From assembly GCF_000423665.1 (NCBI RefSeq), contig NZ_AUIK01000033.1, positions 1 through 64,000 of the forward strand: a stretch of DNA of 64,000 nucleotides, given 5' to 3'. The translations under genes and the position numbers were made by a program. The first letter of the stretch is position 1; each line of letters starts with the position of its first letter. Below are positions 16,045 through 23,991 of this stretch, piece after piece. The stretch is from Solirubrobacter soli DSM 22325 (GTDB lineage: Bacteria; Actinomycetota; Thermoleophilia; Solirubrobacterales; Solirubrobacteraceae). The notes beneath the pieces are model-generated. The model was not told the origin of the DNA. It ran no database searches and saw nothing but the letters and a program-made list of their open reading frames with translations.

Positions 16045-17157
16045 ATGGGACCGCTGGAAGGGATTCTCGTCGCGGACTTCTCGCGCGTGCTGGCCGGGCC
16101 GCTCGCGGCGATGCTGCTCGGCGACCTCGGCGCCGACGTGATCAAGGTCGAGCGCCCCGACGGCGGGGACGACACCCGCGCCTGGGGCCCACCCTGGCAC
16201 GAGGGCGAGAGCACGTACTACCTCGGGCTGAACCGCAACAAGCGGTCGATCGCGCTCGACCTCGCTTCCGAGGACGACCGGGCGCTGGCGCGGGAGCTGG
16301 GCGCGCGCGCCGACGTGCTGATCGAGTCGTTCCGGCCCGGCCTGATCGGCTCGTGGGGGCTCGACGGCGACGCGTTGCGCGCGGCCGGGAACCCGGGCCT
16401 GGTCTCGTGCTCGGTCACCGCGTTCGGCACGACCTCGGACGAGGCGAAGGCGTTGCCGGGCTACGACTTCCTGCTGCAGGCGATGGGCGGGCTGATGTCG
16501 GTCACCGGCGAGCCGGACGGGCGCCCGCTGAAGGCCGGCACCGCCGTGGTCGACCTCGTCTGCGGCCTGCTCGCGGCCAACGGCATCCAGGCCGCGCTGG
16601 TCGAGCGCTCGGGCACGGGCGTCGGCCGCCACGTCGAGGTCTCGCTGATGGACTCGGCGCTGACGTGCCTGCTCAACCAGGGCTCGGCGTGGGTCGCGGC
16701 GGGCGTGCGCGGGCGCCGGCGCGGCAACCGCCACCCGAGCATCGTCCCCTACGAGACCTACGAGACCGCCGACCGCCAGATCGCCGTCGCCGTCGGCAAC
16801 GACCGCATGTTCGCGCGGCTCTGTGAGGTCGTCGGGCTCCCGCCGGACGAGCGCTTCGCCTCCAACGAGTCGCGGGTCGCGCACGCGGACGAGCTCGCCG
16901 AGGCCTTGGAGGCGCTCTTGCGCGCGCACCCCGCGGAGCACTGGCTCGCCGCGCTGCGCGCCGCGAAGGTCCCCGCCGGGCCGATCAACGGCATCGACGA
17001 GGCCTTCGCGCTCGCCTCCGAGCTCGGGATGGAGCCCTCGCAGGACGGACTGATCACTCCGCCCCTGCGGATCGACGGCTCACGGCCGCCGATCCGCCAC
17101 CGCCCGCCCCGCCTCGACGAGCACGGCGACGACCTCCGCGCGTGGCTCACAACCTAA
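16045..17157 (+). CDS. CaiB/BaiF-type (class III) CoA transferase
   Basis: 370 residues from the ATG at 16045; a GTG at 16033 lies inside the -10-like element and is unlikely. The fold is typical: EGILVADFSRVLAGPLAAMLLGDLGADVIKVE at the N-terminus, NRNKRSIALDL, and the likely catalytic Asp in VEVSLMDSALTCL. These enzymes move CoA between carboxylic acids (for example formyl-CoA or carnitine-CoA transferase); the acid is not predictable. The stop TAA lies inside a 29-bp palindrome, and the protein ends TT encoded by ACAACC, as does the SIMPL protein near 63.6 kb. Confidence 0.92.
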   Translation: MGPLEGILVADFSRVLAGPLAAMLLGDLGADVIKVERPDGGDDTRAWGPPWHEGESTYYLGLNRNKRSIALDLASEDDRALARELGARADVLIESFRPGLIGSWGLDGDALRAAGNPGLVSCSVTAFGTTSDEAKALPGYDFLLQAMGGLMSVTGEPDGRPLKAGTAVVDLVCGLLAANGIQAALVERSGTGVGRHVEVSLMDSALTCLLNQGSAWVAAGVRGRRRGNRHPSIVPYETYETADRQIAVAVGNDRMFARLCEVVGLPPDERFASNESRVAHADELAEALEALLRAHPAEHWLAALRAAKVPAGPINGIDEAFALASELGMEPSQDGLITPPLRIDGSRPPIRHRPPRLDEHGDDLRAWLTT

Positions 17158-17230
17158 AGGGGTCAGGCCCCTTTAGGTTCACGCGGTTGCGAGTGCCCGT
17201 CCGGCCTGGACCTAAAGGGGCCTGACCCCT
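17151..17230. repeat. Dispersed palindromic element, full copy plus partial inverted copy
   Basis: AACCTAAAGGGG (17151-17162), loop TCAGG, then the perfect inverted copy to 17179. A second partial copy, CCTAAAGGGGCCTGACCCCT (17211-17230), carries the loop in the opposite sense. The elements lie between convergent genes and contain the TAA of the CoA transferase and the TAG of the phosphodiesterase, whose last residues (GVRPL) are encoded by the repeat. It could act as a bidirectional terminator. Identical or related copies occur at 34.7, 48.7, 62.9 and 63.6 kb. Confidence 0.85.
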
Positions 17231-17937
17231 GGCGAGATGGGCTGGACGTGCGTGACCAATTCACCGGACTCCAGACAGGCGTGGACGAGGAACGACGGCG
17301 GCTCGGTGGTGAGGACCATGTCGGGGGCGAGGAAGTCCAGGCCGGACTGGATGTTGGTCGACGCGCAGGTGATGACGCCGACGCCGCCGAGCGTGTCGTG
17401 GATGACGCGGTGGACGTGGCCGGCGACGACGCGCTTGACGTTCGGGGCCTCGCGGAGCAGCTCGGCCAGCGCCGCCGTGTGTTCGGGCGTGTGGCCGATC
17501 TCGTCCAGCCAGGCGAGGCCGGTGGTGAGCGGCGGGTGGTGCATGGCGACGATCGTCGGCGACTCACGGTCCTCCGCGAGGCGCTCGGCCAGCCACTCGA
17601 CCTCCAAGGTGCCGTCGTCGCGGCCGGGGATCGATGTGTCGCAGGCGATGATGCGCACGCCGCGCGCGTCGGCCGCGTAGCGGGTCCGCTCGCCGAACAG
17701 GTCGTGGTTGCCGGCCAGCCGGTGGACGGGCATCGGCAGCGGCGCGAGCAGCTCGAGCGCCCGCTCGTGCTCGGCGGGGTCGCCCGAGTTGGCGATGTCC
17801 CCCGTCACCAGCACCGCGGCCGGGAGCGGGTTGAGCTTCAGGACGCCGGCGACGCCCGCGGCGAACGCATCCTGGGTGACCGGGTCGTCGAGGCGGATGT
17901 GCGGGTCTGAGAGCTGCGCGATCAGGGTCGGAGTCAC
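17212..17937 (-). CDS. CpdA-like class III phosphodiesterase/metallophosphoesterase
   Basis: 241 residues carrying the full calcineurin-like set: SDPHIRL, VTGDIANSG, LAGNHDLFG, VAMHHPP and VAGHVHRVI. This spacing matches the cAMP phosphodiesterase/GpdQ group, so a cyclic-nucleotide or glycerophosphodiester substrate is possible. The GTG start at 17937 has TAGGGT 7 nt upstream, so the message may be leaderless. The upstream gap is shared with the divergent HTH gene and contains an inverted repeat. The C-terminal five residues come from the dispersed palindrome. Confidence 0.88.
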   Translation of the reverse strand: MTPTLIAQLSDPHIRLDDPVTQDAFAAGVAGVLKLNPLPAAVLVTGDIANSGDPAEHERALELLAPLPMPVHRLAGNHDLFGERTRYAADARGVRIIACDTSIPGRDDGTLEVEWLAERLAEDRESPTIVAMHHPPLTTGLAWLDEIGHTPEHTAALAELLREAPNVKRVVAGHVHRVIHDTLGGVGVITCASTNIQSGLDFLAPDMVLTTEPPSFLVHACLESGELVTHVQPISPGVRPL

Positions 17938-17959
17938 GACCGCGACCCTAGCAACTTGG

Positions 17960-17989
17960 GTTGACTAACTGCGATTTGTCAACTACGGT
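17960..17989 (+). promoter_or_regulatory. Promoter with operator-like inverted repeat for the HTH/Clp_N operon
   Basis: TTGACT (17961-17966), 17-bp spacer, TACGGT (17984-17989), then 7 nt to the ATG at 17997. This is a near-ideal promoter for a leaderless mRNA. GTTGAC (17960-17965) and GTCAAC (17978-17983) form an inverted repeat that covers the -35 box and spacer, as expected for an operator. The encoded HTH protein is an obvious candidate to bind it. Confidence 0.65.
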
Positions 17990-17996
17990 TGCTTGC

Positions 17997-18221
17997 ATGA
18001 TCGACCTGACCTCCCCCGAGGACCCCGCGGACGGCCTGGCCGCGGTGGTCGCGCTGCGGCGGCTGGCCGAGCAGCTGGAGGCCGCCGAGGTCGAACGCGC
18101 GATGCGCGCCGGCTGGAGCTGGCCCGAGGTCGCCGAGGCGCTCGGGGTCACCCGCCAGGCCGTTCACAAGAAGCACGTCAAGCGGCTGATCGCCGCGGGC
18201 GTCGAGCTCCGGAGGCGCTGA
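17997..18221 (+). CDS. Small HTH DNA-binding protein
   Basis: 74 residues. A helical N-terminal half (LAAVVALRRLAEQLEAAEVE) leads to a clear helix-turn-helix, GWSWPEVAEALGVTRQAVHK, with a basic tail (KKHVKRLIAAG). It ends in TGATG, overlapping the start of the Clp_N protein gene by one base, so the two are coupled. A strong promoter with an inverted repeat lies just upstream; autoregulation is likely but inferred. HTH/Clp_N pairs of this kind occur in other actinobacteria. Confidence 0.82.
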   Translation: MIDLTSPEDPADGLAAVVALRRLAEQLEAAEVERAMRAGWSWPEVAEALGVTRQAVHKKHVKRLIAAGVELRRR

Positions 18222-18676
18222 TGTTCCAACGATTCACCGGCGATGCCCGGGAGCGGGTGACCGAGGCGATGGCGATCGCCCGCGAGATGGGCGCGATGAG
18301 CGTCGAGGCCGAGCACCTGTTGCTCGCGGTCGCGCGGAGCGATTCCCCTGCGGGACGCCTGCTGGCCGACGCCGGGCTCGACGAGGACGCTCTGCGCGAG
18401 GCGCTCGCGGCCGAGACCACCCGCAGCCTGGCGGCCGTGGGCGTGACGGTCGACGCGCTGCACTTCAGCCCGTTCGTTCAGTCGCCGAAGCTCGGCACGT
18501 CGGCGAAGACCGTGCTCGAGCAATCGATGCGCATGGCGGTGGGGCGCGGCGACAAGCACATCGGCTCCGAGCACCTCACGATGGCGGCGCTGATGCCGGC
18601 CCGCGGGACGGTGCCCCGGGCGCTCGACGGCGCGGGGGTGGACCGCGCCGCGCTGATCAGCGCGTTGAGCGCTTGA
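18221..18676 (+). CDS. Stand-alone Clp N-domain protein
   Basis: 151 residues made of two Clp_N repeats (MFQRFTGDARERVTEAMAIA ... VEAEHLLLAVARSD; then LEQSMRMAVGRGDKHIGSEH). The N-domain of ClpA/ClpC binds adaptors and substrates, but there is no ATPase module here. It could be a soluble adaptor, a competitor for Clp substrates, or a ligand-sensing partner of the co-encoded HTH protein. The 3' end overlaps the TVP38 gene by 20 bp on the opposite strand. Confidence 0.87.
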   Translation: MFQRFTGDARERVTEAMAIAREMGAMSVEAEHLLLAVARSDSPAGRLLADAGLDEDALREALAAETTRSLAAVGVTVDALHFSPFVQSPKLGTSAKTVLEQSMRMAVGRGDKHIGSEHLTMAALMPARGTVPRALDGAGVDRAALISALSA

Positions 18677-19325
18677 GCCTGCGCGCCGAGTGGACCGTCA
18701 GCAGCGCGAGGATGACGATCACGCCGACCGCCACCCACAGCAGCGGGTCCGACGCGCTGAGGTTGTCGAGCGCGTGGCCGAGGTAGGTCGCGGCGGCGGT
18801 GATCGGCATGACGCCGACCGCCGTGGTCCACGTGTAGCGCCAGATCGGCACGCGCGCCGCGCCGGCGAGGTAGCCGACGAGGCTGAACGGGACGAACGGG
18901 ACGAGCCGCGAGAGCAGCAGCGCGGGCGCGCCTGAGCGGTCGATCAGCGACTCGGCGCTCGCCACGCGCTTCTCCCCCGCCAGCCGCACGGCCAGCGGGC
19001 GGCCGGCGATCCGGCCGAGCCAGTAGGCGAGCAGGCCGGAGGCGACCCACGAGACGAGCACGATCGGGAACGCGACCCAGAAGCCGAACGCGAGGCCGGC
19101 GGTCGCGTTGACGATCTCGGCCGGGAAGAAGATCACGGCGTGGGCCAGGATCAGCGCGACCACGACGAAGGCGCCCCACACGCCGAGCGACTGCAGCTGC
19201 GCCTGCAGCGCGTCGACGTCGCCGTGCAGCACGTGGCCCAGCGCGGTGTGCAGCGGCTCGACGAGCCAGATCACGAGCCCGGCCGCCACCAACGCGAGGA
19301 CCGTGTAGAGCAGTCGGCGGCGCAT
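18657..19325 (-). CDS. TVP38/TMEM64 (DedA-like) membrane protein
   Basis: 222 residues. Several transmembrane helices surround the family core: FFPAEIVNATAGLAFGFW, then SRLVPFVPFSLVGYLAGAAR, and a late helix LLWVAVGVIVILALLTV. Proteins of this family are thought to move or scramble lipids, or to support membrane homeostasis. The ATG at 19325 is preceded by an in-frame GTG (19328); TACCGT lies 7 nt before that GTG, so the leaderless start may be one codon earlier. Genes on both sides point the other way, so it is probably monocistronic. Confidence 0.87.
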   Translation of the reverse strand: MRRRLLYTVLALVAAGLVIWLVEPLHTALGHVLHGDVDALQAQLQSLGVWGAFVVVALILAHAVIFFPAEIVNATAGLAFGFWVAFPIVLVSWVASGLLAYWLGRIAGRPLAVRLAGEKRVASAESLIDRSGAPALLLSRLVPFVPFSLVGYLAGAARVPIWRYTWTTAVGVMPITAAATYLGHALDNLSASDPLLWVAVGVIVILALLTVHSARRLKRSTR

Positions 19326-19436
19326 CACCCACTGCACGGTATTCCGAAAAGCGAATGTGAACGGGGGGCGAACCCCCGAAATGGACACAAGTTGCCTCCA
19401 GCGTGGGCGGGGCGCGGCGACGCGACCTTGGCTGGC

Positions 19437-20120
19437 ATGACCGCCACCGCCACCGCCACCCGAACCCCGCTCGCCGGCGGCCGCCTCGCAGCGGTCATCG
19501 CCGGCGGCCTCGCCCTCCTGCTCTCCGCCACCGCCGCCCTCGGGGCCGGCGGGCTGACCTGGGCCTCGTCCAAGCAGGACGACGCCGGCTACTACACGAC
19601 CTCCACCGAGCGGATCGCCACCGCCACGAGCGCGATCGCCACCGACGACATGGACGTCGACGGCGTCCCGGGCGCGCTCGGCAAGATCCGCGTCAACGTC
19701 AAGTCGGCCAACGGCAAGCCGGTGTTCGCCGGCATCGCCCGCACACGCGACGTCGACACGTACCTGCTCAACAGCGCCCACACGACGCTGACCGACGTCG
19801 ACGTCGACCCGTTCGAGCCGACCTACGAGGACTCGTTCGGCACCGGCACGCCCGCGCCGCCCGCCTCCCAGCGCTTCTGGGTCGCCACCAGCGACGGCAG
19901 CAAGCCGCTGGACTGGAAGGTCAAGGACGGCACGTGGTCGGTCGTCGTCATGAACGCCGACGGCTCCGCGGGCGTCGACACCCGCGTCAGCGCCGGCGCG
20001 AGCCTCCCGTGGCTCGACGAGCTCGAGCTCGCGGCCTGGATCGCGGCGGCGCTGTTCCTCGCGCTCGGCGGCGCGCTCGTCGCCGGCGGCCTGCGCCGTG
20101 GCACCATGGGCGGTGCGTGA
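19437..20120 (+). CDS. Membrane-anchored extracytoplasmic protein, paralog A
   Basis: 227 residues. N-terminal transmembrane helix (LAAVIAGGLALLLSATAALGAG), an external beta-rich domain, then a C-terminal helix (LAAWIAAALFLALGGALVAGG) and a short basic tail. Signature stretches are FAGIARTRDVDTYL and VVMNADGSAGVDTRVSAGA, both repeated in the next gene. The gene ends with a GTGA overlap into its paralog. GACCTT at 7 nt before the ATG is a weak -10 candidate. No enzymatic motif. The pair is probably a tandem duplication; function unknown. Confidence 0.82.
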   Translation: MTATATATRTPLAGGRLAAVIAGGLALLLSATAALGAGGLTWASSKQDDAGYYTTSTERIATATSAIATDDMDVDGVPGALGKIRVNVKSANGKPVFAGIARTRDVDTYLLNSAHTTLTDVDVDPFEPTYEDSFGTGTPAPPASQRFWVATSDGSKPLDWKVKDGTWSVVVMNADGSAGVDTRVSAGASLPWLDELELAAWIAAALFLALGGALVAGGLRRGTMGGA

Positions 20121-20839
20121 GCGGCCCCAGATCGACACCCAGCGGTGGCCGCCTCGCGCTGATCATCATCGGCGCGCTGGTCGCCACCGCCTCGCTCGCG
20201 ATCTTCGGCTTCGCCGGCTTCCTGCACTGGGTCAACTCCAAGCGAGACGACGGGTATTTCACGACCGGCGCCGTCCGGGTCGGAGCCCTCAACCACGCGC
20301 TGACGAGCGACCTCGACGTTCACCGAGGCTTGGTCTCGGTGATCGGCAAGGACGGATTCAGGATGGTCCGGCTCCACGTCGACGCGCCGCGCGACATGTT
20401 CGTCGGCGTGGCGCGCACCGAGGACGTGAACAACTACCTGCGCGACACGACGTACACGCGCCTGACCGACTTCGACCTCGCGCCGTTCCGGCCCTACTAC
20501 GCCGCGACGCTCGGCGACCGCACGGGGCTCGACACCGCGCCGGACCCGCCGGGTGACCAGGACATCTGGACGGCCAAGGCGCAGGGAAGCGGGTCGCTCA
20601 CGCTCGACTGGAAGGTCGCGCCGGGCAGCTCGACGCTTGTGCTGATGAACGCGGACGGCTCGACCGGCGTCGACGCTCAGGTGGACGCGGGCGCGCAGAT
20701 CCCGCTGATCGGGACCCTCGCGTGGGTCTTCACCGTCGTCGCGGTGGTCGTGCTCGCGGTCGGCGTGCTGATGATCGTGCTGGGGGTCAGGCGTCGGCCG
20801 CAGCCGTCATCGCCTGCCGGATCTGCTTGGGGAGCATGA
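20117..20839 (+). CDS. Membrane-anchored extracytoplasmic protein, paralog B
   Basis: 240 residues, starting at the GTG that overlaps the upstream stop (GTGA, 20117-20120). It has the same layout as paralog A: N-terminal helix (LALIIIGALVATASLAIFGF), an external domain with FVGVARTEDVNNYL and VLMNADGSTGVDAQVDAGA, and a C-terminal helix (VFTVVAVVVLAVGVLMIVLG). The basic/proline-rich tail (RRRPQPSSPAGSAWGA) overlaps ispH by 53 bp on the other strand. Because both copies keep the external motif, they may form a hetero-oligomer; that is inference. Confidence 0.82.
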   Translation: MSGPRSTPSGGRLALIIIGALVATASLAIFGFAGFLHWVNSKRDDGYFTTGAVRVGALNHALTSDLDVHRGLVSVIGKDGFRMVRLHVDAPRDMFVGVARTEDVNNYLRDTTYTRLTDFDLAPFRPYYAATLGDRTGLDTAPDPPGDQDIWTAKAQGSGSLTLDWKVAPGSSTLVLMNADGSTGVDAQVDAGAQIPLIGTLAWVFTVVAVVVLAVGVLMIVLGVRRRPQPSSPAGSAWGA

Positions 20840-21749
20840 ACCGGACGTCCTCGCGGAGGACTTCGAACTCCTCGACCTCGGTGGTGCCGCGGTCGCGGAA
20901 GAAGTTGACGAGGCTCTCGACGAGCTCCTCGGGCGCGGAGGCGCCGGAGGAGATCCCCACGACGCGGGCGCCCTCGAGCCACTCCTCCTGGACCTGATCG
21001 GCGCCGTCGATGAGGTACGACGCGGCGCCGTGGTCGCGGGCGACGTCGACCAGCCGGTTGGAGTTCGAGGAGTTCTTGGAGCCGATCACCAGCACGAGGT
21101 CGCAATGCTCGGCCATCTGGCGTACGGCGGCCTGGCGGTTGGTGGTCGCGTAACAGATGTCGTCGGTGCGCGGCCCGGTGATGTGCGGGAAGCGCTCGCG
21201 CAGGCGGGCGATGATCGTCCGCGTCTCGTCGACCGAGAGCGTCGTCTGGGAGATGTAGGCGAGCTTGTGCTCGTCCTCGACCTCGAGGGTGTCGACGTCG
21301 GCCTCGGTCTCGACCAGCACGATGTGGTCGGGCGCCTCGCCCATCGTGCCCTCGACCTCCTCGTGGCCGGCGTGGCCGATCAGGACGATCGTGTAGCCCT
21401 CGGCGGCGAACTTGATCGCCTCGCGGTGGACCTTGGTCACGAGCGGGCAGGTCGCGTCGATCGTCTGCAGCTGCCGCCGTTCGGCGTCCGCGTGAACCGC
21501 TGGTGACACGCCGTGGGCGGAGAAGACGGTGATCGCGCCCTCGGGGATCGTGTCGTCGAGCTCGTCGACGAAGATCGCGCCGCGGTCGCGCAGGGTGGCG
21601 ACGACGTGCTTGTTGTGCACGATCTCCTTGCGCACGTAGACCGGCGCGCCGTGCAGCTCGAGCGCGCGCTCGACGGTCTGGACGGCGCGGTCGACGCCCG
21701 CGCAGTAGCCGCGCGGAGCGGCGAGCAGTAGTTTCTCGGGCGCGTGCAT
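20787..21749 (-). CDS. ispH: 4-hydroxy-3-methylbut-2-enyl diphosphate reductase
   Basis: 320 residues. The three cluster-binding cysteines are visible: LLAAPRGYCAGVDRAV (Cys16), DATCPLVTKVH, and DDICYATTNRQ. Conserved GHAGHEEVEGTMGE and SGASAPEELVE motifs place it firmly as IspH/LytB, the [4Fe-4S] enzyme of the last step of the MEP isoprenoid pathway. The ATG at 21749 overlaps the divergent decarboxylase start if that gene begins at its GTG (21744). TACCAT (21764-21759), 9 nt upstream, is a candidate -10 and would lie inside the neighbouring coding region. Confidence 0.97.
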   Translation of the reverse strand: MHAPEKLLLAAPRGYCAGVDRAVQTVERALELHGAPVYVRKEIVHNKHVVATLRDRGAIFVDELDDTIPEGAITVFSAHGVSPAVHADAERRQLQTIDATCPLVTKVHREAIKFAAEGYTIVLIGHAGHEEVEGTMGEAPDHIVLVETEADVDTLEVEDEHKLAYISQTTLSVDETRTIIARLRERFPHITGPRTDDICYATTNRQAAVRQMAEHCDLVLVIGSKNSSNSNRLVDVARDHGAASYLIDGADQVQEEWLEGARVVGISSGASAPEELVESLVNFFRDRGTTEVEEFEVLREDVRFMLPKQIRQAMTAAADA

Positions 21750-21764
21750 CAGCCTCCGATGGTA
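21729..21764. promoter_or_regulatory. Head-to-head overlapping starts with interleaved -10-like elements
   Basis: Rightward: TAGTTT (21729-21734), 9 nt, GTG 21744. Leftward: TACCAT (21764-21759), 9 nt, ATG 21749. Each hexamer lies inside the other gene's coding region, and the two coding regions overlap by six bases. If the decarboxylase instead starts at ATG 21759, the gap is nine bases. Confidence 0.45.
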
Positions 21765-23075
21765 GACGCCCTCCGCCACGCCGAGGCCTTCCTGGCTTCG
21801 TTGCCGGACCGCCCCGTCGGCCCTCCGGTGGACCCCGACGCGTTGCGTGCCGCGCTCGGCCACGAGCTGACCGACGAGGGCGTGGCGCCTGAAACCGTCA
21901 TCGACGAGCTCGTCGCGGCCGCCGACCCCGGGATCGTCGCGAGCGCGGGGCCGCGGTACTTCGGCTTCGTCACCGGCGGCGCCCTCCCCGCCGCGCTGGC
22001 CGCGGACTGGCTGGCGTCCGTCTGGGACCAGAACGCGCACATGTGGGTCGGCTCACCCGCCGCGTCCGTGGTCGAGGAGGTCGTGGAGGACTGGGTGCTC
22101 GACCTGCTGGGTCTCCCCCGCGACGCGAGCGTCGGCCTCGTCACCGGCGCCCAGATGGCCAACGTGACCTGCCTGGCGGTCGCGCGCGACACGGTGCTCA
22201 AGCGCGCGGGCTGGGACGCCGCGAGCCAGGGGCTGATCGGCGCGCCGCCGATCGCCGTCATCGCGGGCGAGGAGGCGCACGCGACGATCTTCAGCGCGTT
22301 GCGGATGATCGGCCTCGGCCGCGACAGCGCGACCCTCGTCGCCGCCGACGACCAGGGCCGGATGGACCCCGACGCGCTGGCCCAGGCGCTCGACCACGGC
22401 CCCACGATCGTGTGCGCGCAGGCCGGCAACGTGAACAGCGGCGCGTTCGACCCGCTCGAGCCGATCGAGTACCTGTGCGAGCAGAGCGGCGCGTGGCTGC
22501 ACGTCGACGGCGCGTTCGGCCTGTGGGCGGCGGCCTCGCCGAGTTTGAGCCACCTGACGCGCGGTCTCGAGCGCGCCGACAGCTGGGCCACCGACGCGCA
22601 CAAGTGGCTGAACGTCCCGTACGACGGCGGCCTGGCGATCGTGCGCGACCGCGCCGCCCACCGCGCGGCGATGAGCGTCAGCGCCGCCTACCTCGTCGCG
22701 GGCGAGCAGCGCGACAACTACGACTACACGCCCGAGGCTTCCCGCCGTGCCCGCGGTTTCACCGTCTACGCCGCGCTGCGCTCGCTCGGACGCAAAGGCC
22801 TGGCCGACCTGATCGACCGCCACTGCGCGCAGGCTCGCCGATTCGCGCGGATCCTCGAGGAGGGCGGCGCCGAGATCCTCAACGACGTCGTGCTCAACCA
22901 GGTGCTGGTCGCCGCCCCGCCGAGCGCGATCGCGCGCATCCAGGCCGACGGCACCTGCTGGGTGGGCGGGACGGTCTGGCGCGGCCGCGAAGCGATCCGC
23001 ATCAGCGTCTCCAACTGGTCCACGACCGACGCCGACGTGGAACGCTCCGCGGCGGCGATCCTCAGCGCCCTGTAG
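21744..23075 (+). CDS. PLP-dependent decarboxylase (group II, GadB/DDC-like)
   Basis: 443 residues from the GTG at 21744 (ATG 21759 is the alternative). Family motifs: GPRYFGFVTGGALPAALAAD, VTGAQMANVTCLA, HVDGAFGLWAA (cofactor Asp), and the PLP lysine in TDAHKWLNVPYD. These enzymes decarboxylate amino acids such as aromatic amino acids or glutamate; substrate not predictable. Aldol/aminotransferase-type activity cannot be excluded. Its 3' end overlaps the M28 peptidase gene by 14 bp, convergent. The leaderless hexamer spacing favours the GTG start. Confidence 0.9.
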   Translation: MHQPPMVDALRHAEAFLASLPDRPVGPPVDPDALRAALGHELTDEGVAPETVIDELVAAADPGIVASAGPRYFGFVTGGALPAALAADWLASVWDQNAHMWVGSPAASVVEEVVEDWVLDLLGLPRDASVGLVTGAQMANVTCLAVARDTVLKRAGWDAASQGLIGAPPIAVIAGEEAHATIFSALRMIGLGRDSATLVAADDQGRMDPDALAQALDHGPTIVCAQAGNVNSGAFDPLEPIEYLCEQSGAWLHVDGAFGLWAAASPSLSHLTRGLERADSWATDAHKWLNVPYDGGLAIVRDRAAHRAAMSVSAAYLVAGEQRDNYDYTPEASRRARGFTVYAALRSLGRKGLADLIDRHCAQARRFARILEEGGAEILNDVVLNQVLVAAPPSAIARIQADGTCWVGGTVWRGREAIRISVSNWSTTDADVERSAAAILSAL

Positions 23076-23991
23076 GCGCCCACCTCGAACGCAGGAACTC
23101 CAGGACGGCCTCGCCGCTCTTGTCCAGGCTCGCCTTGGACACGGCGGTGAGGTCGTCGCAGGGCTTGTGCCAGCAGGGGAAGTTGAAGTCGATCAGGTCG
23201 ATCGCCGGGACGCCGCGCTGGAGGAACGGGGTGTGGTCGTCCTCGACGACGCCCTGTTGGGTGTCCGGGAACGCGGAGTCCGAGCCGACGCGCTCGGCCG
23301 CCTCGCGCAGGTCCGCCCACATCTCGGCGTTGCTGCTCTGCTCGTAGGGGATCGCCAGGTCCTTGTTGGCGACGAAGTCGAGCAGCGTGAGCTCCTTGAT
23401 CTTCTCGGAGTACTTCTTGGCGAAGGCCTTCGAGCCGCGCACGCCGGTGCCGAGGAAGTCCGAGTCGTCGGTGGCCTCTTCGCCGTCGAAGGCGACGAAC
23501 CAGACCGGCGAGGCGTTCTTCGGGCGCTTCATCTTGCTCATCACGCGGGCGATCTCCAGCATCTGCGCCGTGCCGCCCGCGCCGTCGTTGGCGCCGACGA
23601 AGTCCGGGATGTCCTTGGTGTCGTAGTGGGCGGCGAGGACGATCGCCTTGCCCTTGCCCGGCAACTTGCCGACGACGTTCTGCAGACCGCCGGCCACGGG
23701 CTCGTAGTGCGAGTTGGGGAGCCGCTGCTTGATGTACGCCGCGAGCTGCTTGGACTTCGCGCTGCCGGCGGGCCTCGGGCCGAGGTTGACCTGGTACTCG
23801 AGTGCCGCCCAGGCCTTGTCCTCGTTGAAGCGGTCGACCTTCTTCGGCGCGGCGGCGACGGTCGCCGCCGGTGTGGCGGTCTCCTCGGCCGTCGGCGCCG
23901 GTGTCTGCGCCCCCGGCTTGGGATCGTTCCCGCCTCCGCACGCGGCGAGCAGGAAGGTGCAGGCGAGCGCGGCGAGCATCCGGCTAGTCAT
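23062..23991 (-). CDS. M28-family zinc peptidase lipoprotein
   Basis: 309 residues. Lipoprotein signal with lipobox LLAACGGG (Cys18), then a Pro/Thr/Ala-rich linker. Zinc ligands read in order: AAHYDTK (His, Asp), GANDGAGG (Asp), FDGEEATDDSDFLG (Glu-Glu), and DDHTPFLQRGVPAIDLI (His). The arrangement matches M28 aminopeptidases and glutaminyl cyclases. It is attached to the outer face of the membrane. The gene overlaps the acyl-CoA dehydrogenase stop by 8 bp, so it may be co-transcribed with it, though no metabolic link is obvious. Confidence 0.9.
   Translation of the reverse strand: MTSRMLAALACTFLLAACGGGNDPKPGAQTPAPTAEETATPAATVAAAPKKVDRFNEDKAWAALEYQVNLGPRPAGSAKSKQLAAYIKQRLPNSHYEPVAGGLQNVVGKLPGKGKAIVLAAHYDTKDIPDFVGANDGAGGTAQMLEIARVMSKMKRPKNASPVWFVAFDGEEATDDSDFLGTGVRGSKAFAKKYSEKIKELTLLDFVANKDLAIPYEQSSNAEMWADLREAAERVGSDSAFPDTQQGVVEDDHTPFLQRGVPAIDLIDFNFPCWHKPCDDLTAVSKASLDKSGEAVLEFLRSRWAPTGR

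Noticed and set aside
21759..21761. ATG 21759 as the decarboxylase start
   Set aside because: Not excluded, but GTG 21744 has the better-spaced -10-like element. Kept as an alternative.
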